From an uncultured Methylococcales bacterium (GTDB lineage: Bacteria; Pseudomonadota; Gammaproteobacteria; Methylococcales; Methylomonadaceae), in contig CAJVYL010000002.1 in the NCBI GenBank assembly GCA_913009265.1, positions 1 to 47,175 of the forward strand: a stretch of 47,175 nt of DNA, written 5' to 3'. Positions 1 to 9,702 of this stretch are shown piece by piece. Under the pieces are notes generated by a model. It did not search any database, was not told the origin of the DNA, and saw only the letters and a program-made list of their open reading frames with translations. A program made the position numbers and the translations under genes. Numbering within the stretch: position 1 is the stretch's first letter; the number at the start of each line of letters is the position of its first letter.

Positions 1-39
1 TAGAGGGGGATAAATTAACCATCAACAAGTAAATGTCTT

Positions 40-91
40 TTGGGGCGTAGGTTTTAAGCTGTATTCAGCAGGCTAAAAGCCTGCGCCCCAA
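40..91. repeat. REP-like imperfect hairpin (TTGGGGCGTAGG...GCCTGCGCCCCAA)
   Basis: Inverted arms visible; right arm shares GCAGGCTAAA-GCCTGCGCCCCAA with hairpins at 5457-5521 and 36112-36173. Confidence 0.7.
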
Positions 92-104
92 TAAATGATT
101 GTTT

Positions 105-521
105 TTATGATCTATTAGACAACCATTTCTGAAAAAAGAAACCGGCATAAATAGAAACAACCATCACAATAGCTTCTATACTACCTGACCCGATACTTGC
201 AACAGCAGGGCCTGGGCAGTATCCACTCATTCCCCAGCCAATACCAAAAATAGCAGCTCCAGCTAATAGCGCTTTATCAATATCGGTGCGTTTAGATAAG
301 TGAAAGCTCTCTTCTAAAATAGGGTCTGGTTTCTTTAGGATTATCCTAAAAGAAATGAAAGTAACTATCAGAGCGCCCATCATTACAAATGCCAAGCTTG
401 GATCCCATTGCCCAGTAATATCTAAGAAATTGATAACTTTATTCGGGTTTATCATTTGCGATAGGGAAAGTCCTATCCCAAAAATAATTCCACTTACTAG
501 TGCGATAAGTACTTGTTTCAT
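105..521 (-). CDS. YeeE/YedE-type (DUF6691-like) membrane protein
   Basis: 138 aa, hydrophobic, GYCPGPA motif; overlaps the next YeeE-like ORF by 4 nt. Confidence 0.8.
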   Translation of the reverse strand: MKQVLIALVSGIIFGIGLSLSQMINPNKVINFLDITGQWDPSLAFVMMGALIVTFISFRIILKKPDPILEESFHLSKRTDIDKALLAGAAIFGIGWGMSGYCPGPAVASIGSGSIEAIVMVVSIYAGFFFQKWLSNRS

Positions 522-937
522 AGTAAGTGCCTAATAATATAAACCGTGATCATGCCTGTTGCCATAAACGTGAGAGTGGCAAAAATAGAGCGTTTAGATA
601 AATTTGCAATCCCACAGATGCCATGACCGCTAGTACAGCCATTGCCTAAACGAGTACCTATTCCAACTAAAAACCCACCAATAGCCACTAGCCAAATAGG
701 GTAGCCTTGTCGAGGGGTAAAAAAGTCAGGTGAGATAAAATTAAAAATAATGGCCCCAATTATTAAGCCCAAAAGAAATACAAATCGCCAAACAACTTCA
801 TTTTTTGGCGAATGGAAAAGGCCATTCATTATGCCGCTAATGCCCGCCATGCGACCATTAAACAATAAAAGAATTGTGACACTAAGGCCAATTAAAGCGC
901 CGCCAAGTAAAGCGGAGAGTGGGGTGAAATTTTCCAC
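518..937 (-). CDS. YeeE/YedE family sulfur-compound transporter half
   Basis: 139 aa, multiple TM helices, GNGCTSGHGICG motif. Confidence 0.82.
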   Translation of the reverse strand: MENFTPLSALLGGALIGLSVTILLLFNGRMAGISGIMNGLFHSPKNEVVWRFVFLLGLIIGAIIFNFISPDFFTPRQGYPIWLVAIGGFLVGIGTRLGNGCTSGHGICGIANLSKRSIFATLTFMATGMITVYIIRHLL

Positions 938-1028
938 ACAAATACCTAAACTAAATTAATAATATGGATATTTAAACTGCTATTAACAAAGGCTTAAATA
1001 TCTTGAAAAGTTTTTAAATGGAGTTAAA

Positions 1029-1700
1029 TTAGCTCTTTTGATTGATCCAGTCAGCACTTACTTTAACTATTTCATCAAAAACAGATTGCTCTGTTCGATC
1101 AATACGCTTTAATAATTTAAATGAATGATCGCCGCCTTCAATAATATGTAAAACGGGCTTTGGAGATAAGGTCTCAAGTAAGGGTTCAAAAACCTTTAAT
1201 TGACATAAAGAGTCTCGCGTTCCTTGAAAAAACAACATAGGTTCGTGAATAACTTTTAAATGATTAAAACGAGGTTTATCTGGTTTTCCTGGCGCGTGAA
1301 GTGGATAGCCAAATAATATAATACCTGCATATAAATCTTCTTTCGAAGTTAAGATCGTTGCATAACGACCTCCCATGCTTTTACCCGAAAGAAATATTTG
1401 TTTACGAGTAACGCCGGTTTTTTCAATAACAGTATTAATTACCTGCTGCCAAGTTTCTTCCAGAACATGAGGCGTATTAGGTGCCTTTAAGCCTTGCTCC
1501 ATATAAGGAAAGTTAAATTTAACCGTTAAAATATTATGTTTTGCTATGCCTTCATGAATTTGAGACATAAAAACAGAGTCCATATCGTGCCCTGCACCAT
1601 GCGCGATAATTAGAACAGATTGATATTCATCAGGAATTAACCAAGTAGATGATATTTCTGCTTTTTTGGTGATGGTGATTTTATGGTGCTCTGTTTTCAT
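1029..1700 (-). CDS. alpha/beta hydrolase (KANL3/Tex30-type)
   Basis: GxSxGG nucleophile elbow (LSGKSMGGR), C-terminal GGDHSF His motif. Confidence 0.8.
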   Translation of the reverse strand: MKTEHHKITITKKAEISSTWLIPDEYQSVLIIAHGAGHDMDSVFMSQIHEGIAKHNILTVKFNFPYMEQGLKAPNTPHVLEETWQQVINTVIEKTGVTRKQIFLSGKSMGGRYATILTSKEDLYAGIILFGYPLHAPGKPDKPRFNHLKVIHEPMLFFQGTRDSLCQLKVFEPLLETLSPKPVLHIIEGGDHSFKLLKRIDRTEQSVFDEIVKVSADWINQKS

Positions 1701-1823
1701 AATATTTTGAATTAGAAGCTCTATGCGTTAACAAATTAAGTCTATAGTTTAACTTTTTTTTTGAAAAAATCAAAAAAGAACTTGACGAAAAAATGAAATA
1801 TACCTAAACTACGCCTTCTTTGC

Positions 1824-1900
1824 GGAGCGGTAGTTCAGTTGGTTAGAATACCGGCCTGTCACGCCGGGGGTCGCGGGTTCGAGTCCCGTCCGCTCCGCCA
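1824..1900 (+). tRNA. tRNA-Asp (GTC)
   Basis: Cloverleaf readable by eye: acceptor GGAGCGG/CCGCTCC, anticodon loop CTGTCAC, T-arm GGGTTCGAGTCCC, encoded CCA. Confidence 0.95.
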
Positions 1901-1914
1901 AAGACATCTAACCA

Positions 1915-2679
1915 TTAAGCAGGGTTCTCACTGCTGATAAAAACACATGGCAAATCAAACTGCTGCTGAGTTTTTATCATTAAGGCTTTTATCCCAAATT
2001 GTTCTGTTGCATTGTGGCCGCCTGCAAACATATGTATTCCACTTTCTTGGCTGTCATGCCAATCATGCTCACTCATTTCTCCGGTAATATAAGCATCCAA
2101 ACCTTGTTTTTTTGCTAATGCCCATTCGCTATTTGCACCGCCTGTAATAATACCTACCGTATTAATTAGTTGAGAGCTATCTTCAGAAGCGAGCATAACA
2201 GAGTGATCTAAAATTCCTTCTAGTTTTTTTGCCAACGCTGTTGCGCTTATCGCCGGCTCTATATTGCCTTTTATACCTGTAGCAGAGCCTTTAAAGTCAC
2301 CAAAAGCTTGCTGATTGATGCAGCCTAGTAATTTTCCTAAAGTAGCGGCATTGCCCACTTCTGGGTGCCCGTCTAAAGGTAAATGATAGGAGTATAAGTT
2401 AATATCATTTTTGACTAAAGGGAAAACTCTTTTTGCAAAAGGGCCGGTTAATGTTTTTGGGCCATGAAACTTCCAGAATAGACCATGATGTACAACTAAG
2501 GCATCAGCATTTTGTTCAATAGCTTGTTCTATAGAGTCTTTTGTTGCTGATACGGCAAATGCAATCTTCTTTATTTGGCTAGCGCCCTCAATTTGTAAAC
2601 CATTAGGACAATAATCTTCATAACTATTCGGTTTAAGTAGTTTTTTGTAGAAACTGGCTAACTGTTGTTGAGTAATCAT
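1915..2679 (-). CDS. Nif3-like dinuclear metal centre protein
   Basis: 254 aa; VVHHGLFW and GGHNATEQFG motifs typical of NIF3/YbgI. Confidence 0.9.
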   Translation of the reverse strand: MITQQQLASFYKKLLKPNSYEDYCPNGLQIEGASQIKKIAFAVSATKDSIEQAIEQNADALVVHHGLFWKFHGPKTLTGPFAKRVFPLVKNDINLYSYHLPLDGHPEVGNAATLGKLLGCINQQAFGDFKGSATGIKGNIEPAISATALAKKLEGILDHSVMLASEDSSQLINTVGIITGGANSEWALAKKQGLDAYITGEMSEHDWHDSQESGIHMFAGGHNATEQFGIKALMIKTQQQFDLPCVFISSENPA

Positions 2680-3182
2680 TTATTCATAACTCCATATTGG
2701 CGCCAAATAACTTTAAATGTCTCTGTTAGTGTCGTATCGTTATTTTCTACGCGGTTTGATATATCTTCGATTGATAACCATTCGCCCTCGTCTATTTCAT
2801 CAGCATTAAGTGAAAAAGGTCCATTGTGATATGCACGATAAACTTGAATAAATTCCATACCTAATTGTGGCGTAGGTGAAAGTTTAAATAAGGACTGTAA
2901 GCTTGATTCAATATTAATCCCCAATTCTTCTGAAGTTTCTCTGATAGCACTGATTGTGTACTCTTCACCTGCATCTACATGGCCAGCAGCTGATGTATCC
3001 CAAAGACCTTTATTTAAGTCTTTTTTCATGGACCTTTTTTGCAGAAAAAGCTGCCCTTGATCATTAAAGATTAGAATATGAACGGCACGGTGACGTAATC
3101 CTAAGGCATGAATTTCAGATCTTGCTAGTGAGTTAATAACTTGGTCGTTTTTATCAACCACAGAGAGGTATTCTATATTCAT
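2676..3182 (-). CDS. NUDIX hydrolase (YfcD/IDI-like)
   Basis: Nudix box GHVDAGEEYTISAIRETSEELGI; overlaps the nif3-like start by 4 nt. Confidence 0.88.
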   Translation of the reverse strand: MNIEYLSVVDKNDQVINSLARSEIHALGLRHRAVHILIFNDQGQLFLQKRSMKKDLNKGLWDTSAAGHVDAGEEYTISAIRETSEELGINIESSLQSLFKLSPTPQLGMEFIQVYRAYHNGPFSLNADEIDEGEWLSIEDISNRVENNDTTLTETFKVIWRQYGVMNK

Positions 3183-3253
3183 AAGTTAAAGTCGATTCCT
3201 AAGCTTTTGTCGTGGTAAGGTAACAGATATCAATAACTAAAATAGTTTACACG

Positions 3254-3853
3254 ATGGCAAGAAGAAGTGAACACAGTCAGCAAGAAATAAAAGACATGGT
3301 TTTAAATGCCGCTGAAACTATAGTGGTGGAAGAGGGCTTTGATAAGTTAAAAGTGCGGAAAATAGCCTTAGATATTGGTTATACCGTAGGCAGTATATAT
3401 ATGGTCTTTGACAATATGGCTGATTTAATCATGAATATTAAAGGCCGTACTTTAGATGATATAGCAACTGAGTTAAATGCAATTGATGCTAGCGATTCAG
3501 CAGAGCAGAAGATTGTTTTGTTGGCTAAAACTTATTTATTATTTGCTTGTAATAACTTTAATCGCTGGCGGATGATTTTTGAACATCAACTTGCAGAGAA
3601 TGAAGAAGTCCCCGATTGGTATCAGCAAAAAGTAAATCAGATATTTAGAATGGTAGAGGCTGAGTTTGAACAATTATCATCGACACATACTGATGAGCAA
3701 AGTAAGCAAGCAGCAAGAGCATTATGGAGTGGTGTTCATGGTATTTGTACTTTATCGCTAACAGGAAAGTTAGACTTATTAGGTGTGGATAGTATTGATG
3801 ATACGGTTGTATTATTAGTCGAAAGCTTTATTGCTGGTTGGAAGCAAAGTTAA
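3254..3853 (+). CDS. TetR/AcrR family transcriptional regulator
   Basis: N-terminal HTH (VRKIALDIGYTVGSIYMVFDN), TetR C-terminal domain. Confidence 0.85.
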   Translation: MARRSEHSQQEIKDMVLNAAETIVVEEGFDKLKVRKIALDIGYTVGSIYMVFDNMADLIMNIKGRTLDDIATELNAIDASDSAEQKIVLLAKTYLLFACNNFNRWRMIFEHQLAENEEVPDWYQQKVNQIFRMVEAEFEQLSSTHTDEQSKQAARALWSGVHGICTLSLTGKLDLLGVDSIDDTVVLLVESFIAGWKQS

Positions 3854-3963
3854 TAACCGCTAGGAGGGGCCTATTGGCCGCGATTGTTCTTGAAATTGTT
3901 TTGGTCGTGGCTAAGGGAGATGAAAAAAATAATCATCCAATCTTACTGGTCTTTTGGTCCGTC

Positions 3964-4021
3964 TTCAATCGAGTAGCAACAGTTACGTAGCCAGCTATGC
4001 GCCTATTGCTACTCGATTGAA
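3964..4021. repeat. Perfect 16-bp inverted repeat (TTCAATCGAGTAGCAA / TTGCTACTCGATTGAA)
   Basis: Arms at 3964-3979 and 4006-4021, in the intergenic region between convergent genes. Confidence 0.85.
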
Positions 4022-4081
4022 TACAAACAAAAATCCTGCCCAATATTGGACAATTATTTATTTCCAGCTCCCTAATAGCAA

Positions 4082-4159
4082 GTAGCCTTGATGCAGTGAA
4101 ACGAAATCAAGGGAGGGTTTCAGATAAACCTTGATTCCACTTTGTTGCATCAAGGCTAC
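4082..4159. repeat. Perfect 14-bp inverted repeat with nested second palindrome
   Basis: GTAGCCTTGATGCA (4082) / TGCATCAAGGCTAC (4146), inner ATCAAGG / CCTTGAT. Confidence 0.85.
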
Positions 4160-4175
4160 AAAATGAGTGGTAAAA

Positions 4176-5345
4176 CTATTTACTCTTCTTCAGCGGTGGC
4201 AGTGGTAAATGTAAAGAAATTAGAAAGGTAGCAACAAAAACCATAGAACCTAAGCATAATAATGCAATAACAGGATCAACCTGTTGAGAGGCTGCATAAG
4301 TATAACTACCTACCGCAATTAACATGGTTAAATTCTGGAAAAACCCTTGTAAGGCGACAGCAGACCCACTACCAATACTATCCTGCCCTAATTCTTGCAA
4401 TGCTGCATTAATAGGTACTATAAACATGCCTCCCGCTACACCTATAGCAAATAATGCCGCCCTAGCCGTCCATACAGTCTCAGTAAAACTTAAAGAAATA
4501 ATAAAAATAGCAACGAAATAAGCAGGGATTCGAGCTCTGCTTAACAATTCTAAAGGGATTAGTTTAGGGACTAAGGCGGAACCCACGATAATACCAATGG
4601 CTAAAAATAAAGTAAGTTCAGCAATGTCACTGGCATTTTGGGTCATTAATACGATGGGTGCCCAGGCAATAATAATGACTCTGACTGTGGCTGCTGCGGC
4701 CCAAAATAATGAGGCACCTAAAATGGCAAAACGTGAGCGAGGGGTAGTAAAAAAAAGTCGTGCTTGGCGATAAAATACAACTACTTTAAACCCAGCTTCA
4801 GTTTTTTTAGTTATTTTTTTAGGTAACAATAAACTAACTAAGGCTGAAATAACAAAAAGAATAATCGTACCAATTAATGCCCATTGGATAGAATAGTCAG
4901 CCACTTTTGCACCAATAATCATGCCCAATAAAATGGCAAAAATAGTTGAGCCTTCTATCCAGCTATTTGCTTTAACTAAAGTATCGTTATCTGCTAATTC
5001 GGGCAATATGCCATATTTTGCTGGGCTGTATATAGCTGCCCCCATGCCGACGATACAATAAGCGATAAGAGGCTCAACATTTAACAATAATAATCCAGTG
5101 CCTAAGGCTTTAATTAAATTGGCAATAATCAGTATGTTGGGTTTTGCATGGGTATCTGCAAAAGAGCCGACCCAAGGAGCTAAAACGATAAAAGCAATTA
5201 AAAATACACTTTGTAAAGCAGGTACATACCAGGTTGCTAATTCAGCAGATTGCATCACTAAAGCGATAATGGTGAATAAAATAGCATTATCCGCAAATGC
5301 AGAAAGAAATTGGGCAATAAGTAAGGGGTAGATTTGTTTATTCAT
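4176..5345 (-). CDS. lplT: Lysophospholipid transporter, MFS family
   Basis: 389 aa; MFS with FADNAILFTI N-terminus and SPAKYGILPEL motif; downstream of aas as in enterics. Confidence 0.9.
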   Translation of the reverse strand: MNKQIYPLLIAQFLSAFADNAILFTIIALVMQSAELATWYVPALQSVFLIAFIVLAPWVGSFADTHAKPNILIIANLIKALGTGLLLLNVEPLIAYCIVGMGAAIYSPAKYGILPELADNDTLVKANSWIEGSTIFAILLGMIIGAKVADYSIQWALIGTIILFVISALVSLLLPKKITKKTEAGFKVVVFYRQARLFFTTPRSRFAILGASLFWAAAATVRVIIIAWAPIVLMTQNASDIAELTLFLAIGIIVGSALVPKLIPLELLSRARIPAYFVAIFIISLSFTETVWTARAALFAIGVAGGMFIVPINAALQELGQDSIGSGSAVALQGFFQNLTMLIAVGSYTYAASQQVDPVIALLCLGSMVFVATFLISLHLPLPPLKKSK

Positions 5346-5456
5346 TGGGTTAGCCTATAACGGAGTATGGCAGTTTGCTAAACAACCACCCGCTGTAATG
5401 CGGGTGGGTTAGATAAATTGGCGACTGAAAGTCGTGATACAGGGTGTAAACCTTGT

Positions 5457-5521
5457 TTGGGGCGCAGTGCTTTAGCCTGCAATACTTTGGTACAAAAGCA
5501 GGCTAAAGCACTGCGCCCCAA
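5457..5521. repeat. REP-like hairpin, perfect 24-bp arms
   Basis: TTGGGGCGCAGTGCTTTAGCCTGC (5457-5480) / GCAGGCTAAAGCACTGCGCCCCAA (5498-5521). Confidence 0.9.
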
Positions 5522-5635
5522 TAATAAAATCGATTTTGTAAACCGTCTTTTATATAAATTGTTTCAAAATTTTTGACACCTCTAAAGGTAAGGTAATGTT
5601 TGAGACCAATCTATTTGCCATACTTTAAATGGTGA

Positions 5636-7777
5636 TTAAACTAGTGATTCTGCCAAATTGGTCACTTCAGGGTAATTAGTTTTGCCTGTCGCTAAAACAG
5701 GGATAGCATCTACGACGATAACCTTTTTCGGCAAACTGATAGCATTTACGCCTTTAGATAAGGCTATCAATTGTTTGTTGGTAGCTTCTTTTTGAGTCGT
5801 TAACAAAATAACCTGTTCACCTTTTTTAGGGTCAGGTAAGCTTGTTGATGCATGTTGAGCTTCTGGCCAAGCTGTTGAGGCAATTTGTTCTACAGCTGTA
5901 AGAGAAACCATTTCTCCACTTACTTTGGCAAAACGTTTACTACGGCCTCGAATACTAACAAAACCTTCATCATCAATGTTTACGATATCGCCAGTGTCGT
6001 ACCAGCCTTCTCCGTAGATTGATTTTGGTGGAATTAATACTCCTGGTTTATTAGGTAATAGATAGCCTTGCATAATATTAGGGCCATAAAGGTGTAGTTT
6101 TCCTGCATCTTTAATACCTGGTACTTCTTCTAATCGGTAATGCATATCGGGCATTAGACGACCTACAGAACCTGATTTAAAATCCATTGGAGTGTTGACT
6201 GACGCTACAGGTGCTGTTTCTGTTGCGCCGTAACCTTCTAATATACGAATACCAAACTTTTCAGCCCATATATCACGTGTGCTCTCTTGTAATTTTTCAG
6301 CACCTGCCACCACATAGCGCATATTATAAAAATCATAAGCATGTGCTTTTTTAGCGTATGCAGCTAGAAAAGTATTGGTGCCAAACATGATGGTTGCACC
6401 TGTGTCGTATGCCATTTCAGGTATAACACTAAAATGTAACGGCGATGGATAAAAGAATGTTGTCATTCCATTTAAAACGGGCAACATAGTTCCGACTGTG
6501 AATCCAAAGGAATGAAACATGGGTAAAAAGTTTAAGACTACATCTTGAGCATTAAAATTTATCCGTGCTCTTAATTGGTTGTGATTCGCTAAAATATTGG
6601 CATGTGATAAAACCACGCCTTTAGGTTCACCTTCTGACCCAGAAGTAAATAACACAACAGCAGGGCTATCAGGACTGTATTGTTGGTGTTTATACCAATA
6701 ATCAGCTGTTTTAGCTTGAAAGGCTGCCTTTAATTTATCTGTGGTAGTAATTGATTCAGCTAAATCTTCTAAATAAACCAAGTTTACTTGTTCTGCTAAG
6801 GCATCAGCATCAGCATTTAATTTGGCTAAATCAATAAAACGACGAGAGGTTAGTACGGTTTTAATAGTAGCCGTTCTACAAGCCGAAGTCATACCTTTTG
6901 AACCTGTCGAATAATTGAGCATTGCAGGAACGCGGCCATATAACTGTAAACCTAAAACAACATTTAATGTTTTGGTAGAGTTTGGTAGAAACACACCTAC
7001 ATTCTCAGCCGCTTGAGTCATACCTTTTATAGCATTACCAATAGCGATGGTTCGGGTGATTAAAGCATCATAAGATAGTGGCTCTCTTTCTAAGTCCTCA
7101 GCAACAGTATGTTTGCCGCCGTGAATTTTGCGTGCCTCTAAAAGCCCAGAAAAAAGAGTTTGCTTATAATGACTGGTTGAAAAAACCATTTCACTCATTA
7201 AATCAGCCAAAATATGACCACAAAATTTACGACGTGATTTCCCTCTTAATTCCTGATTAGCTTTAATCGTGGTATGTGGCAGAATTTTAATGGTGATTTT
7301 AGGAAACCAGCGTAAACGTACAATATTTCTTAGCTTAGAAAAGTGGGTGTATTCTGCGCCATGTATTCTAACGGGTAAAATTGATGCTCCTGATTTATCA
7401 GCTACCATGCCAGTACCATCATAAATTTTCATCAATGACCCTGTTACCGTAATACGCCCTTCAGGGAAAATAACTGTTTTGGTATTACTTTGTAAATGAT
7501 GGATAAGTGCTTTTAACGACAGTGGCTGAGTGGGATTCATGGGGAAAACTGTAGAAAGCCCAAGAAAAGGTTTTATCCACCAACGTTCAGATATTTGAGT
7601 GTTAATTGCAAAGGTAATATTGTCGGGCAAGAACACGCCAAGCAATAAGGGGTCTAAAAAAGAAGTGTGGTTGGATATGATAAGAACTCTATCACCAGCA
7701 TTTTTATAATTATCCAGGCCTTCAACTTCAACTTTATAAATTAAAGTAAGTAGAAAATGTAGTATTTTTTTTAGCAT
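5636..7777 (-). CDS. aas: Bifunctional acyl-[ACP] synthetase / 2-acyl-glycerophosphoethanolamine acyltransferase
   Basis: N-terminal PlsC motifs (NHTSFLDPLLL, FPEGRI), C-terminal AMP-binding (LFTSGSEGEPKGVVLSH); next to lplT. Confidence 0.92.
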   Translation of the reverse strand: MLKKILHFLLTLIYKVEVEGLDNYKNAGDRVLIISNHTSFLDPLLLGVFLPDNITFAINTQISERWWIKPFLGLSTVFPMNPTQPLSLKALIHHLQSNTKTVIFPEGRITVTGSLMKIYDGTGMVADKSGASILPVRIHGAEYTHFSKLRNIVRLRWFPKITIKILPHTTIKANQELRGKSRRKFCGHILADLMSEMVFSTSHYKQTLFSGLLEARKIHGGKHTVAEDLEREPLSYDALITRTIAIGNAIKGMTQAAENVGVFLPNSTKTLNVVLGLQLYGRVPAMLNYSTGSKGMTSACRTATIKTVLTSRRFIDLAKLNADADALAEQVNLVYLEDLAESITTTDKLKAAFQAKTADYWYKHQQYSPDSPAVVLFTSGSEGEPKGVVLSHANILANHNQLRARINFNAQDVVLNFLPMFHSFGFTVGTMLPVLNGMTTFFYPSPLHFSVIPEMAYDTGATIMFGTNTFLAAYAKKAHAYDFYNMRYVVAGAEKLQESTRDIWAEKFGIRILEGYGATETAPVASVNTPMDFKSGSVGRLMPDMHYRLEEVPGIKDAGKLHLYGPNIMQGYLLPNKPGVLIPPKSIYGEGWYDTGDIVNIDDEGFVSIRGRSKRFAKVSGEMVSLTAVEQIASTAWPEAQHASTSLPDPKKGEQVILLTTQKEATNKQLIALSKGVNAISLPKKVIVVDAIPVLATGKTNYPEVTNLAESLV

Positions 7778-7981
7778 ATTAATCTCTCCTGAAACCAGCT
7801 TAGCAGATATGAGGAGTTTACTATAAACTTAAATTAAACAATGTTCAATTAATTATTTGTTATTTTGCTTTTTTAACTATATTTTATCAACTATTATTAA
7901 AAGCAATTACTTAGATTACCAGTACGAATCGTTTTGCCCTGAAAGATAAGGCTAATTTTGCTGGCAAAATAAATATGTATT

Positions 7982-9094
7982 ATGGAAGATAAAAATATGA
8001 CAGACAAACCTTTGCTTTTAGTTGTAGATGATGAGCCGATGAACCTTGAAATAATAGGGGAGTTGCTGGCTGAAGAGTATCAGCTGGAATTTGCTGAAAC
8101 AGGTGTGCAATGTATAGATAAACTAAAAGACTTAGTACCAGACCTTATATTATTAGATGTTAATATGCCAGGTATGTCAGGAATTGAAGTTTGTGAACAA
8201 TTAAAAGCAGATTTTGACACCGATGAAATCCCTGTTATTTTTGTTTCAGCCCTAGGACTCCCCGAAGAACGCATGAAGGGATATAAAGCTGGAGGGGATG
8301 ACTATATAATCAAACCCTTTGAAGAGGAAGAGTTACTGGTAAAAATACAGCTAACTCTAGCAAGTAAACAAGAAAGAAAATCATTGCAACAAGGGTCTAG
8401 TGATGCGATGAGTATGGCGATGACAGCAATGACTCAGGCGAGTGAAATGGGCGAGGTTATGCAATTTACTCGTGATAGTTATCATTGTGAAACTTTAGAA
8501 GCATTATCAAAAAGAACATTAGAGTCATTACGTCAATTTGAATTAAATGCAACTATACGAATGACTGTTGATGAGCAAGATTTTTTCTTTTCTTCATCGG
8601 GCGTTGTTAGCGACCGTGAAAAAGAGGTGATGGGTATTGTTAGAGAGGGGGATCGCTTTATTCATTTTGGTAAGCGAACCATTATTAATTTTAAAAATAT
8701 CTCAGTAATAATTAAAAATATGCCTATAGCTGATTCAGATAAGTATGGGCGATTGAATGATGTTACTGGAATGTTAATAGAAGGAGCTGATTCACGAATT
8801 GTTGGTATTGAGATGGCATCCTCTTTAGTTAAATTGATTAATACTACACGAGATGTTTTAGGTGATATTGAAGTTGCCCATAAAGAAAATGAACAAAAAA
8901 ATACAGCCATATTAAATGATTTAGAAACCAGTGTTGATTGGGCCTTTATTAATATGGATTTGGATCTAGAGCAAGAAGAGTACTTTAAAGGATTGTTAAA
9001 ACATGCAAAAGAACAAAGTTCTTCCCTGTTTGATGCTGATGCCAAAATGGATGAGAAGATAGAAGGGTTGATAAAAACTTTATCCATAAAGTGA
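7982..9094 (+). CDS. Response regulator with uncharacterised C-terminal domain
   Basis: REC domain (VVDDEPMNLEII, LLDVNMPGMSG, KPFEEEELL); start may be the ATG at 7997; ~240 aa C-terminal region without a recognised output domain. Confidence 0.82.
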   Translation: MEDKNMTDKPLLLVVDDEPMNLEIIGELLAEEYQLEFAETGVQCIDKLKDLVPDLILLDVNMPGMSGIEVCEQLKADFDTDEIPVIFVSALGLPEERMKGYKAGGDDYIIKPFEEEELLVKIQLTLASKQERKSLQQGSSDAMSMAMTAMTQASEMGEVMQFTRDSYHCETLEALSKRTLESLRQFELNATIRMTVDEQDFFFSSSGVVSDREKEVMGIVREGDRFIHFGKRTIINFKNISVIIKNMPIADSDKYGRLNDVTGMLIEGADSRIVGIEMASSLVKLINTTRDVLGDIEVAHKENEQKNTAILNDLETSVDWAFINMDLDLEQEEYFKGLLKHAKEQSSSLFDADAKMDEKIEGLIKTLSIK

Positions 9095-9187
9095 CAATAA
9101 AGGTAAATAGTGCTCCTTTGTCCTAAAGCTACCGCTTTTGACTTCCTCCTTTGGAAAGGCTATGTCACCGTTAAATGTTGGTTTTGT

Positions 9188-9475
9188 TAGCTCTTAAGCC
9201 CTCTCTTGCTGGAGAGGGTTTGGGTGAGGAGAAAACAAACAGTATGTAATTCAAATTTTATTTTATCTTTTGATTTATAAGAAGATATTAAAGAAGAAGA
9301 GAATTATTTAAATTTCTCCTCGACAATTGCTCCTGCATTGCTCTACTTACCTACACCCCTGTAGGCATCACCCCTCCCTGCTCCAGCAGGAGAGGGCTTT
9401 TACAAAACATATTGTTTTTATAATAAAATCTCCCCCAACCCCTCTTTTCCAAAGAGGGGAGATAAAAGCTAATAC
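9188..9475. repeat. Inverted intergenic repeat of the CCCTCTC..GGAGAGGGTTTGGGTGAGGAG type
   Basis: GCCCTCTCTTGCTGGAGAGGG... near 9198 mirrored by CCAGCAGGAGAGGGC near 9380 and CCCCCAACCCCTC near 9430; related copy at ~20498-20657. Confidence 0.6.
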
Positions 9476-9702
9476 TTTCACAATCTCTTTAGCCTGCTCT
9501 TAATCCCAAAAATCAATTGGCATTGGATGAATTGATTAAAAATTGATGGCCTATCTAAGGTTTAAAAAAGGGAATGATTAAAGTAGTTATGTTTTTTCAT
9601 TTATAATGATTAATCGCGTTATTTAAGCTCTGTATTCAATATCAAAACAAGATAGTGATTAATGTGGCTATATTCATTTATTTGCTTTAAAACTAGTGCC
9701 TT

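Noticed and set aside
4324-5331. + strand ORFs at 4324-4521 and 5098-5331
   Set aside because: Antisense to the well-supported lplT gene; no recognisable domain.
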